A DNA stretch of 64,000 nucleotides from Lachancea mirantina (lineage: Eukaryota; Ascomycota; Saccharomycetes; Saccharomycetales; Saccharomycetaceae). Location of the stretch: contig LT598466.1 of the NCBI GenBank assembly GCA_900074745.1, positions 372,001 to 436,000 of the forward strand. The letters are read 5' to 3'. Below are positions 1-9,645 of this stretch, piece by piece. How positions within the stretch are numbered: the stretch's first letter is position 1; each line of letters starts with the position of its first letter. The position numbers and the translations under genes were made by a program. The notes beneath the pieces are model-generated. The model was not told the origin of the DNA. It saw nothing but the letters and a program-made list of their open reading frames with translations, and made no database searches.

Positions 1-886
1 CAAAATACGTGCGTAGTTCTTCCTCGGTTACCAAAGATGACAAACCGCCGATAAAAACGGTAGTGTTGTTTGGATCCGTGAACTGAGAAAGTTGAGGTTG
101 CGGCTGGACAGGATAGGCGTATAGACCTCGCATTTGCGCTTGCTGTTGACTAAATTTCTGGTGCTGATGTTGACGCTGCTGTCTCACGGCAAAATCGATA
201 CCAAAGGCCGAATCAGTTTGTTGCTGTAATGCAGGTTGTTGTTGGTATTTAGGTTTGTTCTTGGACGTCGTACTCACCCTGATGGCTCTACCGTTCAAGA
301 ATACTCCTTGCATCTCAAGCAACGCCCTTCTTTGCTCCGCTTCTGAGCCGAACTTAACAAACCCATAACCTTTAGAAACACCTGTCATTTGGTCGAATAC
401 GATCTTAGTATTTAAGGTAGACGCAAACCGCGATATGAAAAGCTCGAAAAGCTGCGCTTCGTTGACGTTCGGCGCCAAATCGCCCACAAAGATAGAATGT
501 TCATTGCCAGGCGCCGTTGCAAAAGATGCCCAGTTAAGTTTTAGAACTTTGCCTGGGAAGCTAGGTAATGGTAATCCATTTTTCAGCAGCGCATTGGAAG
601 CATTTAAATGAGATGGAAATTCCACAAAGCAGTAACCTTGGTTCCCTCCTGATCCCATTCCAGGATTCCCCGTACCGCGTATGAGACGCACTTGTACATG
701 AGGCTCACCTAGAGACGCCCAAATACCTCTTATGACAGATTCGTCCCAAAACGGGTCCAGATCGCCCATATAAAGCTGGCTAGCTTTCGTACCCGGTTGT
801 TCTGGTTGAACTTGGTTTCGATCTGAATACATGTTGTTACCAGATGAGAACCGGTAACCACCGTTGTTTGAGGGCCCGTACGACAT
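1..886 (-). CDS. NAM8: NAM8-like RNA-binding protein, 3' part cut by window edge
   Basis: Nam8 is a U1 snRNP-associated RNA-binding protein that helps the yeast spliceosome use weak 5' splice sites, notably in meiotic transcripts. The frame opens with ATG at 886 (MSYGPSNNGGYRF) and runs 295 codons without a stop to the window edge, so the C-terminus is missing. RNP-2 motifs of three RRM domains are visible: LYMGDL at about residue 38, IFVGDL at about 132 and VFIGGL at about 275. RNP-1 motifs such as GYCFVEF and GYGFVKF follow in the first two. A glutamine/histidine-rich linker lies between RRM2 and RRM3, as in the family. Its neighbour IPI1 is also the S. cerevisiae neighbour (YHR085W-YHR086W) on the same relative strand, which supports NAM8 rather than the related NGR1. 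Confidence 0.88.
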   Translation of the reverse strand, partial: MSYGPSNNGGYRFSSGNNMYSDRNQVQPEQPGTKASQLYMGDLDPFWDESVIRGIWASLGEPHVQVRLIRGTGNPGMGSGGNQGYCFVEFPSHLNASNALLKNGLPLPSFPGKVLKLNWASFATAPGNEHSIFVGDLAPNVNEAQLFELFISRFASTLNTKIVFDQMTGVSKGYGFVKFGSEAEQRRALLEMQGVFLNGRAIRVSTTSKNKPKYQQQPALQQQTDSAFGIDFAVRQQRQHQHQKFSQQQAQMRGLYAYPVQPQPQLSQFTDPNNTTVFIGGLSSLVTEEELRTYF

Positions 887-1641
887 TTGTACCAGCAAAT
901 GTTGAAAAACGAAGAAAAACAGGAACACTCAAATCACGGGCTCTCGCCTACTATCGTTATCCGAATTCTTGATGGGAAATCTTAAAAGAACGCCGTTGAT
1001 ATCGTTAATCTTGGACGAACTTCGTGCCTCCAATTCGTCCACAATACGTCCAATAACTCTCTGTAACAATAAAGTTAAACAAGAGACCTAAGTCGTTGGT
1101 AAGCCTTGACTTCAAGATATGGACACCCTTAAAAATCTCGGTCTAATCAAACCCGGTTGAAGGCTCGTAATTATATGCGAAATCTCCTTGTTGTTGTTTG
1201 TTTTCTCGAATCTCAGGGGTTCCTTCAATTAGCATTTTTTTCTCAAGATCATTTCATCAACATCATCAACATGAAGAGCTGGAAAGCTCCAGTATAGAAA
1301 ACAAGATGAAAACGCAGAATTAGAGCCAAATGTGCAAGTCATGAAGTTCTGAATCTTTCCTAGGCATGTTCTGCGATTTATTCACATATATGACGGAATT
1401 TTGCGGAACTTGGAGCTCCAGGGCACCTTATAGAAAATATAAAAGAATTTCAATCTGAGATACTGACACTCAACTTTGTTCCAACTTGAAGCTACCTATT
1501 TGCAATTGCTAACATTATTGACCAACCTAGTAATCGAATACCTATTTTGAAGTCGCTTTGAAATCATTTCGGAGCTAATTTTAGTCTCAAAATCGTAGCT
1601 TCGCTATTGATGGCCATAACAAAAAACAATAGCGACCGACG
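887..1641. other. Intergenic region upstream of NAM8
   Basis: About 750 bases lie between the NAM8 start and the IPI1 stop, both on the minus strand, so this is NAM8 promoter plus IPI1 3' sequence. It is moderately AT-rich. I see no convincing small gene, RNA gene or repeat in it. Confidence 0.5.
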
Positions 1642-2778
1642 TCATACTTGTTGCTCACTTTCACTTTCCCTTACTTGGACTTCGTCCATTAATAACTTCA
1701 AGCTGTTAGCACTTTTGCCAGACTCACCGCCGTCGGCAATTAGCGTCGCGACTTGACTCATGATATCGTCATAGAAATAATGCAGTACAACTTTTCGCCT
1801 TGACGAGGCGTCTTGGAAAGAGACGCTGACAAGATCTTGCAAAGAAGACGCAGACTGATTGATATCGTCCAGGTCCTGAATCTCGCGCGCAAAAATTTTT
1901 AGATGCTCATACGGTTGTGGACACTCCGGGATGAGATACTTGTTGTGAGCGGCCGCACTATGCTCGTCCGGTTGCGGATCATCGCGCATAACCAGTTCCA
2001 GACACCCGCATTTGATCAACAAGTGCAACGCATCGATGTTGATAGCGCGTGCGTGCTTCGCGCGCGCGCTGTTCATATTGACGACGCTGGCGCTACTGAT
2101 CGCCATACTAACGCTTTTCTTGGGCTGACGGTTCCCATTGTTCCCATTGCCATTGCGCTCGGGACTCTCGGCTTTCAAGGGCCACCCAAGGACCCCAAAC
2201 ATGCCTCTCAGCAGCTTGATCCACGAGTTTCTGGTAAGTTCATCGGCAAAATATTTGAGTCCACACGCCAGAAACTTACCACAGTCACGTTGTACTGGAG
2301 AGAGAATATGGGTCATTGCACTGCTTAAGAACAGAACGAAAGCCCTACAGTTGAGACGTAAAACGTCACAATTGTACTGCCCAACTTCATCTATCATTTC
2401 CAACAGCGCTTCTCGGACCTGTCGGTCATCGTCACACATCATCGGATAACACGCGTGCATTATTTGGGTCATACATCCGGAGTGTGCAATTTTCGGTACT
2501 TGTTGCTTGAAATGTACCAATGTCTCTTTTCTGGTTATTGCACTGTGATGCTTGCATAACGATAATCTCTTGATAACACTTTGTTCTAATTCTTGCTGGC
2601 CGCTTTTCCTAGTACCCGAACTTCTTTCTGCTGATGATAATTTAGTCTGGTTCGGCAACAAGATGGTCTTGGCCACGAACGAAGTATCTGTTAAATTTGA
2701 AGGTCCCTGTTTAGCTTTGCCAACTTTCAGCTTTTTCTTCTGGAAATCCTGTTGCTTCAAAGTCTTCTTCTTGGCCAT
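1642..2778 (-). CDS. IPI1: Ipi1, RIX1-complex ribosome biogenesis factor
   Basis: Ipi1 belongs to the nuclear Rix1-Ipi1-Ipi3 complex that acts on pre-60S particles in ITS2 processing and before nuclear export. The 378-residue product begins with the lysine-rich MAKKKTLKQQDFQKKKLKVG segment and a nearby DTSFVAKTI motif that closely resemble the S. cerevisiae N-terminus. The rest is the helical TEX10/Ipi1-type repeat region. It is somewhat longer than the roughly 330-residue S. cerevisiae protein. The ATG at 2778 is the first in frame and gives the conserved N-terminus. It is followed by NAM8 on the same strand and diverges from RQC1. Upstream lie a PAC and an RRPE element, the signature of the ribosome-biogenesis regulon. 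Confidence 0.93.
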   Translation of the reverse strand: MAKKKTLKQQDFQKKKLKVGKAKQGPSNLTDTSFVAKTILLPNQTKLSSAERSSGTRKSGQQELEQSVIKRLSLCKHHSAITRKETLVHFKQQVPKIAHSGCMTQIMHACYPMMCDDDRQVREALLEMIDEVGQYNCDVLRLNCRAFVLFLSSAMTHILSPVQRDCGKFLACGLKYFADELTRNSWIKLLRGMFGVLGWPLKAESPERNGNGNNGNRQPKKSVSMAISSASVVNMNSARAKHARAINIDALHLLIKCGCLELVMRDDPQPDEHSAAAHNKYLIPECPQPYEHLKIFAREIQDLDDINQSASSLQDLVSVSFQDASSRRKVVLHYFYDDIMSQVATLIADGGESGKSANSLKLLMDEVQVRESESEQQV

Positions 2779-3621
2779 ATTTCAGTATTTGATGGGAGTT
2801 GAAAATTGCCTTTTGACCTCTCGATTAGTCTTATAACGGTTTCTTATTACTTCGACTTGATGCGATGAGCTTGGAAGGGTTAAAATTTTCGTCACCTTGA
2901 AAACCAGATTTGACAGATGGAACTTGAAAAATATGAAAGAACAGGAGAGGTACCATCAACAGGGGTATGCGATACTTCATTTTGTAGAGCTAATAAATAG
3001 CTATTTGGCGGTGTTCTTTTCAAAGACGGGGCGATCCTGTGGCTTGTAGAAAGCTGCGTAATAACACTGCGTAGACCCTTTGGCAAATTCTACGACGACG
3101 GTTAGGGAAAAACGTTTGTAACAAGCCGGGTGCAAGTGCTTAAAGACAGTCTTTGTTCTTTTCTACTCTTGAAATCAAGTCATGTGTGCTTTCGTTGCTG
3201 TAACGTTTTCAAAGAGTGCAAAACGGATGCCAATTGAATGTTACAGGAAACTCGCCCGTAATCTAGAAAGTCGACTTCACACACTTCATGTAATCATCGG
3301 ATCTACTCGCGTTCGGCGAAAACTGAGGGCTTCACAGCAAATTGAAATCTGACTCGTTTTCCTTGTCATAGTTGTCATGCTTGTCTATTATCAGTCGGAA
3401 AAACGTGGTTCAAATACCTTGAAAGTCTGATCAAGTCTGTCAACCCTAGCATCATTGAAGTAATATCAAGATGGAACTTTAGAATTTGTTATCTTGTCCT
3501 TTCTTTATATGTCGACTTGTTCATTAACTTGAATATTTGAAAGAACAGTTGACAATCATCAAGAACCACTGCTCTCATATCAAATTTGATTGAAAACACC
3601 TATAAGGGGTCTTTAGAAAGG
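2779..3621. other. Divergent intergenic region IPI1-RQC1
   Basis: An 843-base divergent promoter region between IPI1 and RQC1. Apart from the PAC/RRPE pair near IPI1, nothing gene-like was supported. A 64-codon minus-strand frame near 2892-3086 does not resemble a protein I know. Confidence 0.5.
2862..2890. promoter_or_regulatory. PAC + RRPE elements upstream of IPI1
   Basis: GCGATGAG at 2862-2869 is an exact PAC core, and AAAATTTTC at 2882-2890 matches the RRPE core. They lie about 85-110 bases upstream of the IPI1 ATG. In yeast this pair is bound by Dot6/Tod6 (PAC) and Stb3 (RRPE) and ties ribosome-biogenesis genes to growth rate. Regulation of IPI1 is inferred from the motifs. Confidence 0.7.
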
Positions 3622-5748
3622 ATGAGTTCTAGAGCCTTGAGAAAACTAGCCGGTAACAACAGTCTAGAAGCAACTTTAGCGAAGCTTACAGGTCATCCAG
3701 AAGACGTTGCTGCGGTTGAAGATGAGCCAGTGAACAAAAAACCAGTGAACATTGGCTTCTCTGCTTTAATGGGTAACGATGATGACAGTTCGGACGAGGA
3801 AAGTGTAGAAGAGCCAAAAGCGCCATCACCAGAACCAGAACGCATTCAAACTTGTACTAAATCTCAGAAGAAGAAGAACAGAAAGGCTAAAAAAAATGAG
3901 AAGAAGAAGAAGGCGCCAACTGGGGCTCCAGTTGACGCGGCAAATGATGCGGGTCATAGCTCTGAAGAAGAGCTTGATCGCATAATTCGTCAGTTTCATA
4001 AAAAAGACCTTGAGAAGCAACGGGAAAGTCCATCGAATGATCTCGAGTCGGATTACGACACGGCTAAAGAAAGCGAAATCGAAGACTCTGATGATAAAAT
4101 TCAATCTGGTTTTGGCATAGACATTAACATGGATCCCGGATTCACCACATTTTTCGCATTTTCAGAATTCGAGAAATTCTTTGGTCATGTAGACATGAGG
4201 AACTTAAATCCAGACAATGAATTTCGTCTTTTGTTCGATGATCTTTCGCCAGAATCCCTCGCAGATGCAGATTCGATGACATCAACCCATGTTTCACCGC
4301 AAGTGCTCAGACAGCTTGAGAAAATGAAGAAACATGTCGGAAATTGGGGTGGGAAAGATCGCAGAACGGCCCCTAATGGCTCCACGGTACGTCGTTTAGC
4401 GTTTACCAAGATTAGAGATGACTGGCTACCAACTCCTAGAGGTGAATTAACTTTTCGAAGCTTGACACCCAAGGAGCTGGAGCAGTGGCAATGTTGGCAA
4501 CGTCCAGAAGACTGGAAGGACGAAATCCAAAACACTCTCAAGTTCTGGAAAAATAGCGGTCTAGAATTTTACAAATTTGATGCTGTCAGTACAGAACTCA
4601 ATAAGAAATCCCTCTCTGAGTTTTTCGTGAATGTTGTCTTACAACCTGACCATGAAGCTTTGATCAATATGATCTCATCAAGGTATCCTTATTGCGTCCC
4701 GGCGTTATTGCAAGTCGCGCTTATTTTGGTAAGACAAGGCGACAAAACGAATAGTAATGGGCTCGTGGAAAGGGCGCTTTTCGTTTTTGACCGTGCGCTA
4801 AAAGCGCACGTAAGATTTAATGGTCTCAATTGTCAATTGCCATACATTTTCTTCCATAACCGGCAATTTTATCTGGCAATCTTCAGATACATTCAGATAA
4901 TATCCCAGAGAGGTGCTGCTTCAACTGCCAGCAATTGGTGCAAGGTTTTGTGGTCTTTATCGCCTCTCGAAGATCCTTTTGGCTGCAGATATTTCATGGA
5001 TCATTATCTTTTGGCGAACAAAGAGTACAACTACCTTATCAAACTGAGTAAATCGCCGCTGATTGGAACGTATACGCAGTGGTACACATTTTCACTTTCT
5101 TTGGCATTTGTTTTGAGCTACCTGAAATTAGATCTGGCCACTGATGCCCGGAATGAATTACAAAAAGCCTTCTCTGCGCACACTGCTAGCTTCATCAGAG
5201 TGTTCCTAGAAGTTCTTTTGGGAGACCCTCAAAAATTGGGCGATGTGGCCCAAATTAAGGAAACAAAGGCTCAAGCATTAGAGTCTCAGGCTTACGTTGT
5301 AAGGATGAAGGCGGCCTGGGGTCCATCAGAATTAAGCTTCCTACACAGTGAATTGGTTCATATTTTCGAGAATTGTCACAATAAGCACGAAATTGGTAGC
5401 GGAGCTACCAGGGAGCCTGTTGCGGAGAGCAATTTTTTTGTATCAGGCATCTCCGTCAATCTGCTAAGATTCGCTATTTTGTCACAAGAATCCTCTCTCA
5501 TGGCTTGTATCCCAGAAGAAGTTTGGTCCCACTTTGAAGTCTACGAATTCGACGTTTTGGCACCAAACCCAATCGACAGGCAAAGCGAAGAAGTTGTCGA
5601 AACGATCAAGAGCTTCACGGATGAGAGAACCCTGATGATGTCTCAACTCGAAGGCATGCAAGATGACGAATTACTCAATCAAGTTCAGCAGCTGTCTCTA
5701 CAACAATTGCTTGATGAAACTCAGATACAGGCCGATAATTCTGAATAA
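3622..5748 (+). CDS. RQC1: Rqc1/TCF25-family ribosome quality control factor
   Basis: Rqc1 (human TCF25 family) is part of the ribosome quality control complex with Ltn1, Rqc2 and Cdc48. It acts on stalled 60S subunits so that nascent chains are ubiquitinated and extracted. The 708-residue product starts MSSRALRKLAGNN, matching the S. cerevisiae start. In-frame sequence further upstream only offers a TTG, so ATG 3622 was chosen. The N-terminal ~170 residues are acidic and lysine-rich with low complexity (KKKNRKAKKNEKKKK). The TCF25 core follows from about residue 180, with the segments FFAFSEFEKFFG and YPYCVPALLQVA and the basic RRLAFTKIRDDWLPTPRG-type region. Length is close to the family norm. 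It converges with STE12 over 137 bases. S. cerevisiae YDR333C. Confidence 0.93.
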   Translation: MSSRALRKLAGNNSLEATLAKLTGHPEDVAAVEDEPVNKKPVNIGFSALMGNDDDSSDEESVEEPKAPSPEPERIQTCTKSQKKKNRKAKKNEKKKKAPTGAPVDAANDAGHSSEEELDRIIRQFHKKDLEKQRESPSNDLESDYDTAKESEIEDSDDKIQSGFGIDINMDPGFTTFFAFSEFEKFFGHVDMRNLNPDNEFRLLFDDLSPESLADADSMTSTHVSPQVLRQLEKMKKHVGNWGGKDRRTAPNGSTVRRLAFTKIRDDWLPTPRGELTFRSLTPKELEQWQCWQRPEDWKDEIQNTLKFWKNSGLEFYKFDAVSTELNKKSLSEFFVNVVLQPDHEALINMISSRYPYCVPALLQVALILVRQGDKTNSNGLVERALFVFDRALKAHVRFNGLNCQLPYIFFHNRQFYLAIFRYIQIISQRGAASTASNWCKVLWSLSPLEDPFGCRYFMDHYLLANKEYNYLIKLSKSPLIGTYTQWYTFSLSLAFVLSYLKLDLATDARNELQKAFSAHTASFIRVFLEVLLGDPQKLGDVAQIKETKAQALESQAYVVRMKAAWGPSELSFLHSELVHIFENCHNKHEIGSGATREPVAESNFFVSGISVNLLRFAILSQESSLMACIPEEVWSHFEVYEFDVLAPNPIDRQSEEVVETIKSFTDERTLMMSQLEGMQDDELLNQVQQLSLQQLLDETQIQADNSE

Positions 5749-5885
5749 AGATAACTGTAATAATGATACATATGCGTTTCATGTAAATTGATTTATATAG
5801 TTTCCACGATTAGCATGACGGATGAGCTTGTGAATTTCATTCGACCCACGACTCTAAGGCTGTTTAAAACATTCATTCCTTTAGC

Positions 5886-7946
5886 CTAATTATTGATTTC
5901 GGTATCCGGGCTTCCTGCAAGAGATCCATTAAGCTCTTTAGGCTCTAAATCGTCGCTGTAATCTCGACTCACGACATCAAGAGTGTTCGGGTCTCTATTG
6001 AACAATTTCTGGAATCGATTTCTTTGAGACTTTTTCTGTAGTGCGACTGGTCGCTTGGAAACTTTATTCTGTCTACCAAAATGAGGTCTCGAAACAGAGT
6101 TGGATGCATGGTGGTGGTTTTGCATTGATGTGCCCTGCGGGGCAGAAGTAGCTTGAATCGACGGGAAACCCTTTAAGTGGCCATGGACATTGCCCCACCT
6201 TTGAAAGTGTGAAGAAGGTTGATAGTAAGGATTCATTGGATGCGTTTTTGTCGAAGCGGACATCACGGGCTTGCCTGGGTATGAAGAGACGGGCACATAT
6301 TGCGTTGTTGGAGGCATGGCTGCTATACGTAAACCAGGTGTGAAAGGACGTGCACCCATTTGTGAGTGCATGGGTGAGAAAGGAGCTGTAGTAAATGCAT
6401 CTGGTGCATATAGACTTGGATTGTCGCATAGATAATCGTCCATTGTGTAACTCCTGGTCAAGTAGGGATCAGAACCTCCAAATTGCGCCTCCGCGATCGA
6501 GTAAGGGTATCTACCGGTGAAATGATTCCCATAAGGATGCCAACCTTGAACGGGAGGACGTGGGTCAGGACCGGGTTTCGAGCTGTCAACGACTTCTTGG
6601 TCGTCTGCTGGATCGTCATCGGAGCGATCATGCGTAATATCAGGTCCCGTTCCTTTGCCCCTGTTATTGCCCTTCATGTAAGAAGCATAAAATTCGCCAT
6701 TGGTCATAAAATGGGAACGCGCCGCTGACATGGGCGGCGGTGGAGCCGGAACGTGGAATGCATACCGCGCGGCAGAAGCTACCACGGGCGTAAATATAGC
6801 GGCTTCTTCCAAGAAAAGCTGGTTTTCGTAAAAATCGGTAGTGGCAGAAGGGCCAGGAGCCATTTGGGCGTACCGGTCATCGAACTCGTCGCCGTACCCT
6901 AGTGGGTCATTGCCGCTGGGCAATGGGTCCTGTGGATATTCAACTTCTACTGGGAAGTAATCCAGTGGGAAATCATCTTCAGCGGGCGGTGGATCGTCGA
7001 GAAGCGACGGTGGCGCTTGGGACGCCGAATCAAGTCGTAAATGTTGCGCCATGGGGGATGTGCCGTCCGGTGAAGAATTTATCGGAAGTGCGTCCCGCGT
7101 TGGGATCGCTGCCACTTCGTCATCAGGGTCAAACTGAAGCGCCGCTGCACTTTCTTCTTTTTTGATAGAATGCACTTCGGGCTTCAAGTTTTTGACAGGG
7201 TACCCGTATCCAGCGGCAGCGGCCGCTACGGGTATCGATTTAGAGGACAAAGTGGCCGCTTCAACGGCTACTTCTGTAGCGGCATGAGAACCTGGTCGAC
7301 TCACGCCCAACTTACCACTCATATGCTCAGAAAGTTGCTCATACAGCGTGAGACCCGAATTGTCGTCGTAAGTGAACGACAAAGCGGGTTCACTGGCCGG
7401 TTTGGTTGTCGGCACCTGGCCTGCAAGCTGCCGTTTGAGATCACGTTCCAGGGCGTCTGCAAACAACTTGTTGTGCGGCACGCTGAACCAAAAGAACACT
7501 TTTTGTTTTTTCTGGGTCTTGAGGCACATATTCTTGAACAGAAAAGACAGAAACTCGGACCTGGGCAGTTCGAGCGTCGCATCGACGCCGCACTTGAGAT
7601 TTCGTAGATCTGAGAAGATGCCTTCTTCGAATTTTTTCCGGTCGACCACCTGTCGCCCGAATTTTTGCATTCGGTAAACGCAACATTTGACAATGTCTGT
7701 CCCCGTCACGTAGTACAGATTGTTCCAGAAAACACACGACACAAAACCTTGGTCGTTATTCAGATAGTAACGCCGTATAATCTGGTTTTCCTGCCAGTTG
7801 GCCGGCGCAGTTGCAAGGAAAAACTTGAGATCTTCAATGAGTCGCAGCGACTCTTCCACCTCACTGGGGGATGACGCTGTGACTCCACCGGCATTGTCCT
7901 GCGGAGATCGCAGAATTTCCTGCGTTTTCAACTGCGTCTGTGCCAT
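5886..7946 (-). CDS. STE12: Ste12 transcription factor of mating and filamentation
   Basis: Ste12 is the sequence-specific activator at the end of the pheromone/filamentation MAP-kinase cascade. It binds pheromone response elements in the nucleus. The 686-residue product carries the highly conserved STE DNA-binding domain near the N-terminus, roughly residues 25-185, with blocks such as SLRLIEDLKFFLATAP, NWQENQIIRRYYLN and KTQKKQKVFFWFSVP. Beyond it are conserved short motifs (EDFPLDYFPVEVEYP, RSHFMTNGEFY) in a low-complexity proline/serine/tyrosine-rich region. The frame extends upstream to a GTG at 8054, but eukaryotic initiation fits the ATG at 7946, and MAQTQLKTQEIL aligns with the S. cerevisiae N-terminus. 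Total length nearly equals the S. cerevisiae protein. No second copy is in the window. Confidence 0.96.
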   Translation of the reverse strand: MAQTQLKTQEILRSPQDNAGGVTASSPSEVEESLRLIEDLKFFLATAPANWQENQIIRRYYLNNDQGFVSCVFWNNLYYVTGTDIVKCCVYRMQKFGRQVVDRKKFEEGIFSDLRNLKCGVDATLELPRSEFLSFLFKNMCLKTQKKQKVFFWFSVPHNKLFADALERDLKRQLAGQVPTTKPASEPALSFTYDDNSGLTLYEQLSEHMSGKLGVSRPGSHAATEVAVEAATLSSKSIPVAAAAAGYGYPVKNLKPEVHSIKKEESAAALQFDPDDEVAAIPTRDALPINSSPDGTSPMAQHLRLDSASQAPPSLLDDPPPAEDDFPLDYFPVEVEYPQDPLPSGNDPLGYGDEFDDRYAQMAPGPSATTDFYENQLFLEEAAIFTPVVASAARYAFHVPAPPPPMSAARSHFMTNGEFYASYMKGNNRGKGTGPDITHDRSDDDPADDQEVVDSSKPGPDPRPPVQGWHPYGNHFTGRYPYSIAEAQFGGSDPYLTRSYTMDDYLCDNPSLYAPDAFTTAPFSPMHSQMGARPFTPGLRIAAMPPTTQYVPVSSYPGKPVMSASTKTHPMNPYYQPSSHFQRWGNVHGHLKGFPSIQATSAPQGTSMQNHHHASNSVSRPHFGRQNKVSKRPVALQKKSQRNRFQKLFNRDPNTLDVVSRDYSDDLEPKELNGSLAGSPDTEINN

Positions 7947-8398
7947 TTCTGGCCAACGTATCGCACTTCTCGGCGTATCTCCGTGTTCTCCGCGTTCTTC
8001 GTTTATCTCCGCTCTCCACTCACTCTCCTGCGAATATGAGATGTGAGTTTCCACGATATTTCGAAAAAGTCGGCCTCGTTTCCGTGTCCGTGTCCGTGTC
8101 TCGCTCCCAAGAATGTTTCCAATCAGTTTTCAAAACGTTCTCCTCTTATAACAATATCAAACACCCACAGAAAGGAAAAAAGATCGACTTTTGGTTTCAC
8201 TTTCAAACGCTTGTTTCTTGTAACAGATCCCTAGTTTCTCTCTGAACTTGTTCCAGCTTGGTCGCTCATTTGAGGTTTTCCCATACTAAAACCATGTTAA
8301 CCGTTCAAAGGAAAAAGAAAAGCAAAATTGCCGTTCGAGGTGACCAAAAGTAAGAAGAGATCACTCGTTTTGTACGTGGGCCACGTGACTTCTTCGCC
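7947..8398. other. STE12 promoter region
   Basis: About 450 bases between the STE12 start and the SAM35 stop, both minus strand. A CACGTG E-box (Cbf1-type) is present near 8381. I did not find an exact pheromone response element (TGAAACA) on either strand. No gene is seen. Confidence 0.5.
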
Positions 8399-9409
8399 CT
8401 AGCAGTACTGCTGGACAACTAGCAACGAATGTGCCACCAGCTGCGGGCAACGGCGTCTCAGGTACTCTGCCAACCTGCTCTCACTACTTGCACAATGTAG
8501 CAGGCACGTGGTATAGCTTGCCACTTTGAGATCGAGCATGCCGGCGCTGTCAGAGGACGAAAAGAAAGTTTGCTCGTCGTCTGCAAGCAAAGACTCGAAC
8601 TGCTGCAACGTCCGTTGCGCGTTTTCAACAATGGGGTCTAGCAAGCCGGCCACAGGGCCTGCCATAGGGCCTGCCATAGGGCCTGCCGGTGAGTCGGCGT
8701 ATCGACTCAAGGCCGCGTGCCGCAGTTCGAACCCGTTGCGCTTCAACAATGCCATTGTGACGTTACGTCTCGACACGTAGCTGAGTACCGCACCGTTTGC
8801 CTTGTAATCGAACGCGTAGGTGCGCAAGACGTGGTCTCTGGGCGCGCCAAACACGGTTTCTGCGATCCACGCGTCGTAAACCACGCTGTCCCACAGCGCT
8901 GCGTACACCACGTCTTCACAGTCTTTGATACGCGACCGCAGGATCTCATTGATGCCCTCTGTAGACCGTACAAACCGCCTTGACGAACCCTCGATGAGCA
9001 CCGGCAGGCTTGCGTCGACCGCCGCGAGCGGCGATAAAGTTACCATCGAATGCTGGGGCGCTGTGCTTTGCTTTGTGCTCTGCTTTGTTCTCTGCGCACC
9101 GCCAAGCCCTGCACGAGTCCCCAGCTTCAATCTGCTCTTGCGACACAGTGCCAGCTGCGTAAACAAACACCACGGATCCGACGCAAGCAGTCGGCTTGTG
9201 TCGCCGTGTTCAAACACATTGTACACGCCCAATGCAAACGTATCGGCACCAGACGTCTGGACCGCGTTCTGACCTTCAAAATAGCTCCTTCGCATAGACT
9301 CATCACCCTCAAAGTCCTCATAATCGCTCGCTACTGGCGGATACATCTGCAGCGGGAACTTGTTGAAAATTGCCTTTACAGGACCCGGTACGTTTCCAAA
9401 ATCCACCAT
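8399..9409 (-). CDS. SAM35: Sam35, mitochondrial sorting and assembly machinery subunit
   Basis: Sam35 is the cytosol-facing subunit of the outer-membrane SAM complex. With Sam50 it recognises the beta-signal of porin and Tom40. The 336-residue product has the blocks VKAIFNKFPLQ, ALGVYNVF and SDPWCLFTQLALCRK, which match Sam35, and a length close to the S. cerevisiae 329. The in-frame TTG at 9421 was rejected in favour of ATG 9409. The gene looks visibly more GC-rich than its neighbours, and a short 12-base tandem repeat codes for GPMA units near residues 245-252. It lies between STE12 and IRC3, matching S. cerevisiae YHR083W next to YHR084W. Confidence 0.9.
   Translation of the reverse strand: MVDFGNVPGPVKAIFNKFPLQMYPPVASDYEDFEGDESMRRSYFEGQNAVQTSGADTFALGVYNVFEHGDTSRLLASDPWCLFTQLALCRKSRLKLGTRAGLGGAQRTKQSTKQSTAPQHSMVTLSPLAAVDASLPVLIEGSSRRFVRSTEGINEILRSRIKDCEDVVYAALWDSVVYDAWIAETVFGAPRDHVLRTYAFDYKANGAVLSYVSRRNVTMALLKRNGFELRHAALSRYADSPAGPMAGPMAGPVAGLLDPIVENAQRTLQQFESLLADDEQTFFSSSDSAGMLDLKVASYTTCLLHCASSESRLAEYLRRRCPQLVAHSLLVVQQYC
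8654..8687. repeat. 12-bp tandem repeat inside SAM35
   Basis: The unit AGGGCCTGCCAT occurs about 2.8 times in tandem. In frame it encodes repeated Gly-Pro-Met-Ala on the minus strand. It is a small coding minisatellite in a region where Sam35 proteins are poorly conserved. Confidence 0.85.
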
Positions 9410-9645
9410 TTCTTCGCTCAATACTATAACCGATATTCTAGAATTACAATAAAGGCACGAATCGTTCTAAATTCCACTCTTTTGGGCCTTGTATTGTCTC
9501 TTTTATACGTTTCTTTCGAACTGTTGATGTCAAGTTTTTCACCAGTGTCAGTTTCCTCATCCTGTAATATATGGGAAACTCAAAAGATCATGGGTTTTGG
9601 GGCCTGAAACCACGGTGGCGGGCCCATTTCTACCGCTTTACCGAC

